Shown here piece after piece: positions 1 through 6,789 of a DNA stretch of 6,789 nt (its first letter is position 1; every line of letters begins with the position of its first letter). The translations under genes and the position numbers were made by a program. Origin of the DNA: Pseudomonadota bacterium (GTDB taxonomy: Bacteria > Myxococcota_A > Polyangia > Polyangiales > Polyangiaceae); NCBI GenBank assembly GCA_023411445.1, contig JAEYOT010000200.1:1-6789 (forward strand). Reading direction: 5' to 3'. Below the pieces are notes generated by a model that saw nothing but the letters and a program-made list of their open reading frames with translations, was not told where the DNA came from and did no database searches.

Positions 1-1
1 G

Positions 2-445
2 GGTTTACCGAGCTTCGGCCCGCGCTGGCGCGCGGCCGGTTTGAAGGGCGCCATCGTGCCGGATCTGCCGCCGGAGGAAGCCGGCGAATACACGCAGGCC
101 ATGGCCGAGCATGAGCTGGACCCCATCTTCATCTACTCGCCGAATACTACCGAGCAGCGCCTCGCCACCATCGCTCGCCACGCACGCGGCTTCGTGTACT
201 GCGTGGCGCGCAAGGGCGTCACCGGCAGCGAGACCAGCTTCGGCGACGAGCTATCGAGCTACTTGGCGCGTGCCCGCGCGGCCACCTCGCTCCCGCTCGC
301 GGTTGGCTTCGGCGTCAAAGAGAAGAAAGACGTGGACTTCCTACGCGGCAAAGCCGACGTCGCCGTCGTCGGCAGCGAAACGCTGCGAGTCCTACAAACG
401 GGCGGCGTCCGCGCCGTCACGCCGTTCCTGCGCTCACTGCGCTAA
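2..445 (+). CDS. trpA: Tryptophan synthase alpha subunit, C-terminal part (left end cut by window)
   Basis: TrpA cleaves indole-3-glycerol phosphate to indole and glyceraldehyde 3-phosphate and passes indole to TrpB in the cytoplasmic alpha2beta2 complex, the last step of tryptophan synthesis. The reading frame is open from base 2 and ends at TAA 443-445, leaving 147 residues of a protein usually about 265 long. Visible family landmarks in order are GAIVPDLPPEE (a late TIM-barrel strand), the loop-6 motif KGVTG, the phosphate-binding strand PLAVGFGV, and a second phosphate-site motif VVGSE near the C-terminus. The catalytic Glu and Asp lie in the missing N-terminal half and cannot be checked. 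A TTG at 41 is not a real start, because residues encoded before it (GLPSFGPRWRAAG) continue the family pattern. No trp gene follows, so trpA is the last gene of its unit here. The next gene converges on it after 18 bases, which contain a 10-base palindrome (452-461) but no T-run. Confidence 0.95.
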   Translation, partial: GLPSFGPRWRAAGLKGAIVPDLPPEEAGEYTQAMAEHELDPIFIYSPNTTEQRLATIARHARGFVYCVARKGVTGSETSFGDELSSYLARARAATSLPLAVGFGVKEKKDVDFLRGKADVAVVGSETLRVLQTGGVRAVTPFLRSLR

Positions 446-463
446 CGTCACGAGCGCGCTCCC

Positions 464-1105
464 TCAAGAATAGAGGTGACCGAAGCCTTCTTGTTCGAGC
501 GTCCGCCGCACGGCCGGGCGAGCCATGACGGCGCGCGCGAGGCGAGCGTAGCGCGGGAGCCGTTCGGTGGGCAGCTCGATGCGGCGTGCCCAGAGGAAGA
601 AGACCGTGAGGTAGGCGTCGCAGAGTGAGTAGCGGTCGAGCACGAAGCCCTGCTCCGGCAGGCGCCCCTCCACGTAGGCGAGCAGCTCGAAGAAGCGCTG
701 TTTGCCGTCGCGCTGGAGCGCTGCGACGGCGGTCTCGTCCGCGGTGTAGCGCTGCGGTCGAAAGTGGGTGATGAAGCTGACGTGGACGGCGCTGGCGAGC
801 AGGCTCATCCACTCGTTGGCGCGGGCGCGCTGGAGCGGCTCGCGCGGCAGGAGCTCGAGCTCCGGCGCGAGGTCGGCGATGTAGCCGAGGAGCGCGGGGG
901 TTTCGGTGAGCACGACGTCGGGCGCGATCTCCAGCGCTGGCAGGCGCCCGAGCGGGTGGACGCGGCGGTAGCGCTCGCTGAGGTGTTGCCCCTCGCGGAT
1001 CAGGATGGGCTCGAGGCGGTAGGGTCGACCCCACTCCTCCAGCGCCATATGGGTGGCCATCGAGACGGCTCCTGGTGAGAAAAACAGCTTCGGCGTGAAG
1101 GTCAT
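464..1105 (-). CDS. Glutathione S-transferase, beta-class-like, with altered active-site residues
   Basis: A 213-residue cytosolic glutathione S-transferase, close to the usual length of about 200. The thioredoxin-like N-terminal domain (residues 6-80) has the opening strand KLFFSPGAVSMATHMALEE, the cis-proline motif GRLPALE (P56) and the glutathione-binding motif LTET (E68, T69). The all-helical C-terminal domain contains the beta-class-like AVHVSF segment (H108), the N-capping box SLCD (S160, D163) and the tail VMARPAVRRTL. In typical beta-class enzymes the opening reads LFYKPGACSLA. Here the Tyr is Phe (F9) and the catalytic Cys is Val (V14), so classic Cys chemistry is unlikely. The ATG at 1103-1105 is chosen because it starts five residues before the first strand. 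An in-frame ATG at 1175-1177 would add 24 residues unlike the family and would run through the putative regulator box. No clear Shine-Dalgarno is seen. The gene is divergent from a LysR-type regulator, which probably controls it. Its substrate is unknown. Confidence 0.88.
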   Translation of the reverse strand: MTFTPKLFFSPGAVSMATHMALEEWGRPYRLEPILIREGQHLSERYRRVHPLGRLPALEIAPDVVLTETPALLGYIADLAPELELLPREPLQRARANEWMSLLASAVHVSFITHFRPQRYTADETAVAALQRDGKQRFFELLAYVEGRLPEQGFVLDRYSLCDAYLTVFFLWARRIELPTERLPRYARLARAVMARPAVRRTLEQEGFGHLYS

Positions 1106-1180
1106 GACGCTGAGATAGCCGCCCGCCGCACATGAGAGAAGCGCATTGATTTCATCAAAACCATCTATTCTACTCATGAT
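1106..1180. promoter_or_regulatory. Divergent intergenic promoter region between the transferase and lysR genes
   Basis: These 75 bases separate the start codons of two diverging genes and must hold the promoters of both. Bases 1141-1180 are about two-thirds A/T, a clear break from the surrounding GC-rich coding sequence. An outer inverted repeat, CATGAG (1131-1136) and CTCATG (1173-1178), brackets the inner LysR box almost symmetrically, with centres within about 3 bases. A TAGAAT hexamer on the - strand (1167-1172) and TATTCT on the + strand (1166-1171) are possible -10 elements. No partner -35 with good spacing stands out, so exact promoters are not called. Confidence 0.65.
1146..1158. promoter_or_regulatory. 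Putative LysR-type regulator binding site (T-N11-A box)
   Basis: The sequence TTGAT-TTC-ATCAA is a perfect inverted repeat with 5-base arms and a 3-base centre. It satisfies the T-N11-A rule of LysR-family operators exactly, with T at 1146 and A at 1158. It lies 22 bases before the lysR start codon and 40 bases before the divergent transferase start codon, where an autoregulatory site that also activates the neighbour is expected. The arms do not match the TGAA...TTCA core known for enterobacterial MetR, so specificity probably differs. Seen: the repeat. Inferred: binding. Confidence 0.6.
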
Positions 1181-2095
1181 GTGAACGGGAGCCTGGAAGC
1201 GAGAGATTTGCGGCTGGTGCAGGCCATCGCGGAGACGGGCGGAGCGACGCGCGCGGCTCGGCGGCTGCATCTCAGTCAATCGGCGGTCAGCCACCAGCTA
1301 CGCGGCTTGGAGGAGCGGCTCGGCGTCGAGCTGTTTCGCCGGGAGGGTCGCAAGCTGGTCATCACCGCGCCCGGCGACAGGCTGCTGCAGCTATCGCACC
1401 CCGTGCTCAGCAGCTTGCTACAGGCCGAGCTGGAGCTGAAGCGAGGCTTGGTGCGCGAACGCCCCAAGCTGCGCGTGGGCACACAGTGTTACACGGCGTA
1501 CCACTGGCTACCGCGCGCCGTGACAGCGCTGCTCGGTCAATACCCGGAGCTGGATCTTCACCTGCAGGGTGAGGGCCTGGGCGACGCGGCGGAGGCGCTG
1601 AACGACGACAAGGTGGATCTGGCGCTGTGCTTGCTGCCACCTCAGCGCGGTCCGTTTCTGCGCGTGCCGCTGTTCCGCGACGAGCTGGTCGTGGCGGTAG
1701 CGCCGGGGCACCGCCTAGCCGGCAAGAAGTTCGTGGACCCGTGCGACCTGCAGCAGGAGACGCTGATCCAGCACAACATCTCACCGCTGGAGCGCGAGCG
1801 TGTTCAGCGCCTCATTTTCGGCGGCGAGCGCGTGGCGTTCGCGCGCGTCATGCGGCTGCCCGTCACGGACGCGGTGCTGGACTTGGTGCAGGCCGGCCTG
1901 GGCGTCAGCATCCTGGCTGGGTTCACGCTAGCGCCGCGCATCGGGCGCGGGGAGCTCAAGGCCGTGCGGATCACCCGCGGCGGGGTGTTCCGGCAGTGGA
2001 CCGGGGTGCTGCGCAAGGCGTCACCGCTCGCGCGCCCCATCCGGACCTTGCTCGGCGCGCTCAAGGCCTCGGGGCCGGGCGCTAAGCATCCGTAA
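1181..2095 (+). CDS. LysR-type transcriptional regulator, MetR-like effector domain
   Basis: A 304-residue DNA-binding regulator of usual LysR-family length. The N-terminal winged helix-turn-helix covers residues 5-65, with the signature ATRAARRLHLSQSAVSHQLR followed by LEERLGVELFRR. A linker helix (about 66-94) leads to the periplasmic-binding-protein-like effector domain from about residue 96. That domain opens RVGTQCYTAYHWLP, which resembles the ECYTCYHWLP-type segment of MetR relatives, where the co-inducer is homocysteine. PGHRLAG (second half of the fold) and GLGVSILAGF (near the dimer or ligand hinge) are also typical. The GTG at 1181 is the only common start codon between an upstream in-frame TGA (1133-1135) and the HTH, and it fits the usual N-terminus, but no Shine-Dalgarno precedes it. 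Its divergent partner is a glutathione S-transferase with a LysR box between them, so that gene is the likely target. purL lies 69 bases downstream on the same strand. Effector identity is unproven and the MetR resemblance is only a lead. Confidence 0.93.
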   Translation: MNGSLEARDLRLVQAIAETGGATRAARRLHLSQSAVSHQLRGLEERLGVELFRREGRKLVITAPGDRLLQLSHPVLSSLLQAELELKRGLVRERPKLRVGTQCYTAYHWLPRAVTALLGQYPELDLHLQGEGLGDAAEALNDDKVDLALCLLPPQRGPFLRVPLFRDELVVAVAPGHRLAGKKFVDPCDLQQETLIQHNISPLERERVQRLIFGGERVAFARVMRLPVTDAVLDLVQAGLGVSILAGFTLAPRIGRGELKAVRITRGGVFRQWTGVLRKASPLARPIRTLLGALKASGPGAKHP

Positions 2096-2164
2096 AGGTT
2101 AGATTATTACGTCGGCTCGATCGCGCTTGCGGCGCCCGCTTCCTGGGACCAGGCTCCGCGCCGC

Positions 2165-5100
2165 ATGCTGATCCTGAAAGGCCCGCCCGCGTTCACCACG
2201 GCTCGTCTCGCTCGCAAGCTCGAGCGACTGCAGCGGGGCAACCCGGGGGTCAGCGCGGCGTCGGCCCGCTTCGTTCACTTCGTGGACGTGGACGACGGCG
2301 CGCTCACGGAGGAGGCAAGCTCGGTCCTTTCGCGCTTGCTCGAGTATGGGCCGCGCATCGAGCTCACGGAGGTGACGGGCCTCGAGCTCACGGTGGTGCC
2401 ACGCCTGGGCACCATCTCCCCTTGGTCGACCAAGGCCACGGACATCGCGCACAACTGTGGTCTGGCGCAGGTGCGGCGCGTGGAGCGCGGCATCGTCTGG
2501 AGCATCGCCGGCCAGGTCACGGATCGACGCGCGCTGCTGGCCGGGCTGCACGATCGCATGACCGAGTCCGTGCTGGAGCGGACGAGCGACGGTGCGCAGC
2601 TGTTCACGCGCGCGGAGCCGCGCCCGCTGTCGCGCGTGGACCTTTCCGCGGGCCGCAGCGCGCTGACCGAAGCCAACAAGCGCCTGGGCCTAGCGCTGGT
2701 CGAGGACGAGATCGACTACTTGCTCGCGAGCTACGCTACGCTGGGCCGCGACCCCACGGACGTGGAGCTGATGATGTTCGCGCAGGCGAACAGCGAGCAC
2801 TGTCGCCACAAGATCTTCAACGCAGACTTCGTGATCGACGGCGAGAAGCGCGAAAAATCCCTGTTCAAGCTGATCAAGATCAGCACTGAGCAAAGCCCGG
2901 GCGGCGTGCTCTCGGCGTACAAGGACAACGCCGCCGTGATCGAAGGGCACGAGGCCGCGCGCTTCTGGCCGCAGCCGAACAGCGGCGAGTACGCCTACAG
3001 CCAGGAAGCCGTCGACATCTTGATGAAGGTGGAGACGCACAACCACCCCACGGCCATCTCGCCCTTCCCCGGCGCGGCCACCGGCTCGGGCGGTGAGATC
3101 CGCGACGAGGGCGCGACCGGGCGCGGCGCCAAGCCGAAGGCGGGCCTCACCGGCTTCTCGGTGTCGAACCTGCGCATCCCCGGCTTGGTGCGGCCGTGGG
3201 AGGTGGACTACGGCAAGCCGAGCCGCATCGCCAGCGCGCTCGACATCATGCTGGAAGGGCCGATCGGCGGCGCAGCCTTCAACAACGAGTTCGGGCGGCC
3301 GGCGCTGTGCGGCTACTTCCGTAGCTTCGAGCTGAGCGCGCCGGGCCCCGCCGGGCGCGAGGTGCGCGGCTACCACAAGCCGATCATGCTCGCGGGCGGC
3401 ATGGGCAACATCCGCCGCCAGCACGTGCAAAAGCGCGAGATCCCGCCGGGCGCGAAGATCGTCGTGTTGGGCGGGCCGGCCATGTTGATCGGCCTCGGCG
3501 GTGGCGCTGCCTCCTCCATGGCCTCCGGCGCATCCGAAGAGGACTTGGATTTTGCGTCCGTGCAGCGTGACAACCCCGAGATGCAGCGGCGCTGCCAGGA
3601 GGTCATCGACCGCGCCTGGGCGCTGGGCGACGACAACCCCATCCTCTCGATTCACGACGTGGGCGCCGGAGGGTTGTCCAACGCGCTCCCGGAGCTGGTG
3701 AACGACAGCGGGCGCGGCGCCACCTTCCAGCTCCGCAGCATCCCGAGCGACGAGCCTGGCCTGTCGCCGCTGGAGCTGTGGTGCAACGAGGCGCAAGAGC
3801 GGTACGTGCTGGCGATCGCGCCCGAGTCCTTGCCGGTGTTCGAAGCCCTGTGCCGACGCGAGCGCTGCCCCTACGCGGTGGTCGGCACTGCCACCGAGGA
3901 GCGCCAGCTGAAGCTCGACGACGCGCACTTCGACGAGCAGCCGATCGATATGCCGCTCGACGTGCTGCTCGGCAAGCCGCCCAAGATGACGCGCAACGCA
4001 GAGCGCGGTGAGTTTCAGCCGGATTCCTTGCAGCACTCGCGCATCGACGTCAGCGAGGCGCTACTGCGAGTGCTCCGCCTGCCCACGGTGGCGGACAAGA
4101 CGTTCCTCGTCACTATCGGCGATCGCACCGTCGGTGGCCTGTGCTCGCGCGATCAGATGGTCGGCCCCTGGCAGGTGCCGGTGGCGGACGCGGCCGTCAC
4201 CACCAGCGGCTTTCAGAGCTACGCCGGTGAAGCGATGGCCATGGGCGAGCGCACGCCGCTCGCGCTGCTGAGCGCCGCCGCCTCCGCGCGCATGGCCGTC
4301 GCCGAGGCGATCACCAACATCGCTTCGGCTCCGATCGCGAAGCTGTCGGACATCAAGCTGAGCGCCAACTGGATGGCCCCCGCGGGTCACCCGGGCGAGG
4401 ACGCTCGGCTGTATGAGGCCGTGCAAGCCGTGGGCGCGGAGCTGTGCCCGGCGCTGGGCATCGCCATCCCGGTCGGCAAGGACTCCATGTCGATGCGCAC
4501 CGTCTGGCGCGAGCAAGGCGAGAGCCGCTCGGTCACGGCGCCGCTGTCGCTCATCGTGAGCGCATTCGCGCCCGTGACGGACGTGCGCCGCGCGCTCACG
4601 CCCCAGCTCTCGCTGGTGGATGGTCCGAGCGAGCTGCTCTTGATCGACCTGGGTCGTGGACAGAACCGGCTGGGCGGCTCGGCGCTGCTGCAGGTGCACG
4701 GCAGCATCGGCGAAGGCGCGCCGGACTTGGACGATCCCGCGCTACTTCGTAGCTTCTTCAGCGCGATCCAAGAGCTGAACGCCGCGGGTCTACTGTTGGC
4801 CTATCACGACAGGTCCGATGGCGGCCTGATCGTCACTTTGCTGGAGATGGCGTTCGCGGCCAACGCGGGCCTACAGATCAAGCTCGACGCGCTCGGTCCG
4901 GACGCGCTGTCCGCGCTCTTCTCCGAGGAGCTCGGGGCGGTGATCCAGGTCCGAAGCGGAGACGTGGCGCGCGTGCGTGAGGTGCTGGCGCAGGCCGGCT
5001 TACCCTCGTGCGTGCACGGTGTCGGCGCAGTACTGGCCGAAGATCGCGTCGAGGTAACGCAAAATGGCAAGCTGGTACTGGAGCAGCCGCGCAGCGCGCT

Positions 5101-6052
5101 ACGGGCCGTGTGGTCCGAGACGACGCACGCGCTACAGCGCCTGCGTGACGACGCCAGCTGCGCCGACGAGGAGCACGCTCTGCGCGTGGATCCGAACAAC
5201 GCCGGCCTCTCCGTCAAGACCAGCTTCCGCCTGGATGAGGACGTGGCCGCGCCGTTCATCGCGCGCTCGGGCGCCGCACGCCCGCGCGTAGCCGTGCTGC
5301 GCGAGCAAGGCGTCAACGGGCAGATCGAGATGGCGGCCGCCTTCGATCGCGCCGGCTTCCGCGCGGTGGACGTGCACATGAGCGACCTGCTCGAGGGGCG
5401 CGTCAGCCTCGCCCCGTTCCAAGGCCTCGCGGCGTGCGGCGGCTTCAGCTACGGCGACGTGCTGGGCGCGGGCGGAGGCTGGGCCAAGTCGATCCTGTTT
5501 CACGCGCGGGCGCGCGCTGAGCTCAGCGAGTTCTTCGCGCGCGGCTCGACCTTCTCGCTCGGCGTGTGCAACGGCTGCCAGATGCTGTCCAACTTGGCTG
5601 AGCTCATCCCGGGCGCCGAGGGCTTCCCGCGCTTCGTGCGCAACCGCTCCGAGCAGTTCGAGGCGCGGCTGGGGCTGGTCCGGATCGAGAAGAGCCGCTC
5701 GGTGCTGCTCGCGGGCATGGAGGGCTCGCTGCTACCGATCGCCGTGGCGCACGGCGAGGGCCGCGCCGAGTTCAGAAGCGAGGGCGCGCAGGCCGCCTTC
5801 GAGGCGTCGGGCCGCGTCGCCGTGCGCTGGGCGGACTCGCACGGCGAGGTAGCGACGCGGTACCCGGAGAACCCGAACGGCTCCCCCGCCGGTATTGCAG
5901 CGGTAACGAGCGCGGACGGGCGGGCCACGCTGATCATGCCGCACCCGGAGCGCGTGTTCCGCGCGGTGCAGTACTCGTGGCGCCCGCGTGAGTGGTCCGA
6001 GGATGCGCCGTGGATGCGTCTGTTTCGTAACGCTCGCGTGTTCGTCGCTTAA
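2165..6052 (+). CDS. purL: Phosphoribosylformylglycinamidine synthase, single-chain (FGAM synthetase / FGAR amidotransferase)
   Basis: PurL converts FGAR, ATP and glutamine to FGAM, the fourth step of IMP synthesis, in the cytoplasm. The protein is 1295 residues, the length I recall for E. coli PurL, and long blocks match it. The order is a PurS-like N-terminal domain (1 to about 140), a linker with SEHCRHKIF (H212, H215), and two fused AIRS-type halves. The halves carry [10 protein letters not shown] (288-297), the ATP-binding [12 protein letters not shown] (303-314), [10 protein letters not shown] (443-452), GKDSMSM (771-777) and YHDRSDGG (880-887). A class I glutamine amidotransferase domain runs from about 1039 to the end, with catalytic Cys in GVCNGCQM (C1135) and His/Glu in MPHPERVF (H1260, E1262), so ammonia can be made and channelled internally. 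The ATG at 2165 matches the family start ([10 protein letters not shown] like MEILRGSPAL). Only a weak AGG at 2151-2153 precedes it. The 69-base gap after lysR starts with an AT-rich stretch (2096-2110) that could hold its own promoter. No separate purS or purQ is needed. Confidence 0.98.
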   Translation: MLILKGPPAFTTARLARKLERLQRGNPGVSAASARFVHFVDVDDGALTEEASSVLSRLLEYGPRIELTEVTGLELTVVPRLGTISPWSTKATDIAHNCGLAQVRRVERGIVWSIAGQVTDRRALLAGLHDRMTESVLERTSDGAQLFTRAEPRPLSRVDLSAGRSALTEANKRLGLALVEDEIDYLLASYATLGRDPTDVELMMFAQANSEHCRHKIFNADFVIDGEKREKSLFKLIKISTEQSPGGVLSAYKDNAAVIEGHEAARFWPQPNSGEYAYSQEAVDILMKVETHNHPTAISPFPGAATGSGGEIRDEGATGRGAKPKAGLTGFSVSNLRIPGLVRPWEVDYGKPSRIASALDIMLEGPIGGAAFNNEFGRPALCGYFRSFELSAPGPAGREVRGYHKPIMLAGGMGNIRRQHVQKREIPPGAKIVVLGGPAMLIGLGGGAASSMASGASEEDLDFASVQRDNPEMQRRCQEVIDRAWALGDDNPILSIHDVGAGGLSNALPELVNDSGRGATFQLRSIPSDEPGLSPLELWCNEAQERYVLAIAPESLPVFEALCRRERCPYAVVGTATEERQLKLDDAHFDEQPIDMPLDVLLGKPPKMTRNAERGEFQPDSLQHSRIDVSEALLRVLRLPTVADKTFLVTIGDRTVGGLCSRDQMVGPWQVPVADAAVTTSGFQSYAGEAMAMGERTPLALLSAAASARMAVAEAITNIASAPIAKLSDIKLSANWMAPAGHPGEDARLYEAVQAVGAELCPALGIAIPVGKDSMSMRTVWREQGESRSVTAPLSLIVSAFAPVTDVRRALTPQLSLVDGPSELLLIDLGRGQNRLGGSALLQVHGSIGEGAPDLDDPALLRSFFSAIQELNAAGLLLAYHDRSDGGLIVTLLEMAFAANAGLQIKLDALGPDALSALFSEELGAVIQVRSGDVARVREVLAQAGLPSCVHGVGAVLAEDRVEVTQNGKLVLEQPRSALRAVWSETTHALQRLRDDASCADEEHALRVDPNNAGLSVKTSFRLDEDVAAPFIARSGAARPRVAVLREQGVNGQIEMAAAFDRAGFRAVDVHMSDLLEGRVSLAPFQGLAACGGFSYGDVLGAGGGWAKSILFHARARAELSEFFARGSTFSLGVCNGCQMLSNLAELIPGAEGFPRFVRNRSEQFEARLGLVRIEKSRSVLLAGMEGSLLPIAVAHGEGRAEFRSEGAQAAFEASGRVAVRWADSHGEVATRYPENPNGSPAGIAAVTSADGRATLIMPHPERVFRAVQYSWRPREWSEDAPWMRLFRNARVFVA
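2420..2435. repeat. Perfect 16-base palindrome inside purL
   Basis: CCTTGGTCGACCAAGG equals its own reverse complement over all 16 bases. It encodes the conserved PurL segment PWSTK, so protein constraint explains part of it. No function is known to me. Confidence 0.5.
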
Positions 6053-6157
6053 CCGAGCAGCAACTTTCCAAAGCGCCCCACCCACTCGCAACCACACGCG
6101 CGCAGTGGCAATTCGTCGCTGTTCGGTCGGCAGCGAATTCGACGGGAGCCGCCTGAG

Positions 6158-6175
6158 ATCGCTGCGCGCAGTGAT
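6158..6175. repeat. Inverted repeat / short hairpin just upstream of the secreted-protein gene
   Basis: ATCGCTG-CGCG-CAGTGAT is an 18-base palindrome with one mismatched pair; its core CTGCGCGCAG (6162-6171) is perfect. As RNA it gives a 7-pair stem (one G-U) with a CGCG loop. It ends 11 bases before the ATG at 6187, where a ribosome binding site would be expected, so it could be an operator or a translation-modulating hairpin. There is no T-run, so it is not a convincing terminator for purL. Confidence 0.4.
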
Positions 6176-6186
6176 AAGCTGGGTGA

Positions 6187-6789
6187 ATGATCTCCCGCGT
6201 CGTGCGCACGTGTCGCATGTGGCTGCTGGCTAGTGTGTTGTCCGCTGTCGGCTTGCTCGCAGCGCCCGCGAGCGCGCAGGTGATGCAGACGGGCGGCGAC
6301 GTCATCCCCAAACAATCGGGGACGCAGTGCCGAAGCAACGTCTCGGTTTGCATCAATGAGAACGAGGTGGCGGAGGGCGGCGACGGCGACATCGACGCGA
6401 TCGAGACCGCCACGATCAGTCAGGAGACGTTCAACCCGCTGTGCGAGCTCACCTTCAAGGTGGTGGCGCGCGGCGCCGACTACAAGAACACCTTCGGTTG
6501 GTACCCCGTCAAGCGAGACGCCAGCGGCGCGGCGCTCGCGCCGGAGCTTGCGGACCTGCACGTGTTTTTGGGCTGTGACGACGCGGTAGGCGTCGAGAAA
6601 ACACTCACCATCCCCAGTGACGTGCCGGAGATCGGCTTCTTTCTAGCGAACAACAACGGTTCCTGCGTGGCGACGATGGCCGATCCGCTCGGCCCTACCC
6701 TGACCTCGCAGCCGAGCAACTTGTTCTTCTCACAGCGCGCGTTCAACAGCGACGGTGACGGCCTGATCCACCTCTTGGTGTGGCAGAGC
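6187..6789 (+). CDS. Secreted DUF4114-like protein, N-terminal part (right end cut by window)
   Basis: An open frame starts at ATG 6187, directly after an in-frame TGA (6184-6186), and runs 201 codons to the window edge without a stop. The first 30 residues form a clear Sec signal peptide: n-region MISRVVRTCR, hydrophobic core WLLASVLSAVGLLA, and an A-S-A cleavage site before Q31, so the product is exported. The mature part begins with a GGDVIPKQSGTQC module holding C48 and C55, an acidic patch EGGDGDIDA (63-71) that could bind metal, and then C86. C130 and C160 flank a segment with IGFFLANNN (149-157). FFSQRAFNSDGDGLIHLLVW (180-199) resembles the pattern of DUF4114 domains (a GFF strand, then FFS, then N-x-DG and a following H), which occur in bacterial secreted proteins of unknown function. 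Five cysteines in the visible mature part suggest disulfides. A later in-frame ATG (6217) would remove the basic n-region. No good Shine-Dalgarno is seen, only GGGTGA touching the ATG. Function is not known. Assignment to the family is by pattern memory. Confidence 0.8.
   Translation, partial: MISRVVRTCRMWLLASVLSAVGLLAAPASAQVMQTGGDVIPKQSGTQCRSNVSVCINENEVAEGGDGDIDAIETATISQETFNPLCELTFKVVARGADYKNTFGWYPVKRDASGAALAPELADLHVFLGCDDAVGVEKTLTIPSDVPEIGFFLANNNGSCVATMADPLGPTLTSQPSNLFFSQRAFNSDGDGLIHLLVWQS

Noticed and set aside
41..43. TTG as a start codon for trpA
   Set aside because: The frame is open to the window edge and the residues before it fit TrpA, so the gene is simply truncated by the window.
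452..461. Palindrome GAGCGCGCTC in the trpA/transferase convergent gap as a shared terminator
   Set aside because: It has no loop and no flanking T-run, and such GC palindromes are common at this base composition.
417..1133. Open frame on the - strand overlapping the transferase gene in another frame
   Set aside because: It is arginine/proline/alanine-rich low-complexity translation, while the overlapping frame gives a clear glutathione S-transferase.
1106..1294. Upstream start codons (1175-1177 or 1292-1294) for the transferase
   Set aside because: The extra residues do not resemble the family and would overlap the lysR operator or the lysR coding region itself.
1181..2095. Naming the regulator metR
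   Set aside because: Only the short effector-domain segment is clearly MetR-like. The operator differs from the MetR core and no methionine gene is adjacent, so a symbol is not justified.
2690..4036. Long open frame (448 codons) on the - strand inside purL
   Set aside because: It lies opposite conserved purL codons. Its translation is rich in H, R, A and L, as expected of GC-rich antisense, and shows no recognisable domain.
6116..6136. Stem TCGCTG / CAGCGA with a 9-base loop as a purL terminator
   Set aside because: The stem has only six pairs and no T-run follows, so it does not meet the pattern of a Rho-independent terminator.
1..6789. tRNA, rRNA, CRISPR arrays, insertion sequences and phage-type genes
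   Set aside because: None is seen. The non-coding gaps are 18, 75, 69 and 134 bases and hold no such structures, and no transposase or integrase motifs occur in the genes.

Overview
The window is a GC-rich bacterial chromosome segment with mostly G or C at third codon positions. It carries ordinary metabolic genes plus the start of one secreted protein of unclear role. The secreted protein has a Sec signal peptide, an N-terminal cysteine-containing module and a DUF4114-like region. I associate this combination, together with the base composition, with Myxococcota (Polyangia/Myxococcia-type deltaproteobacteria). That placement is an inference from family knowledge, not a measured result.

Layout from left to right: (1) 2-445, the C-terminal part of tryptophan synthase alpha subunit (trpA), + strand, cut by the left edge. 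(2) 464-1105, a beta-class-like glutathione S-transferase on the - strand, converging on trpA with an 18-base gap. (3) 1106-1180, a short divergent promoter region, AT-rich for this genome, with a perfect TTGAT-N3-ATCAA inverted repeat that fits the T-N11-A box of LysR-type regulators. (4) 1181-2095, a LysR-type regulator whose effector domain resembles MetR, + strand, GTG start. (5) 2165-6052, a full-length single-chain phosphoribosylformylglycinamidine synthase (purL, 1295 residues), + strand. (6) 6187-6789, the first 201 codons of the secreted DUF4114-like protein, + strand, cut by the right edge.

The LysR gene and the transferase form the classic divergent regulator-target pair, and the box between them suggests that the regulator controls the transferase and itself. 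The transferase lacks the cysteine and tyrosine at the usual beta-class active-site positions, so its chemistry may differ from the family type. trpA and purL are housekeeping enzymes of tryptophan and purine synthesis and show no obvious functional link to the pair between them. No RNA genes, mobile elements, CRISPR arrays or convincing Rho-independent terminators were seen. I found no clearly new multi-gene system. The most unusual items are the altered transferase active site, the LysR box, and the truncated secreted protein with a palindrome just before its start codon.
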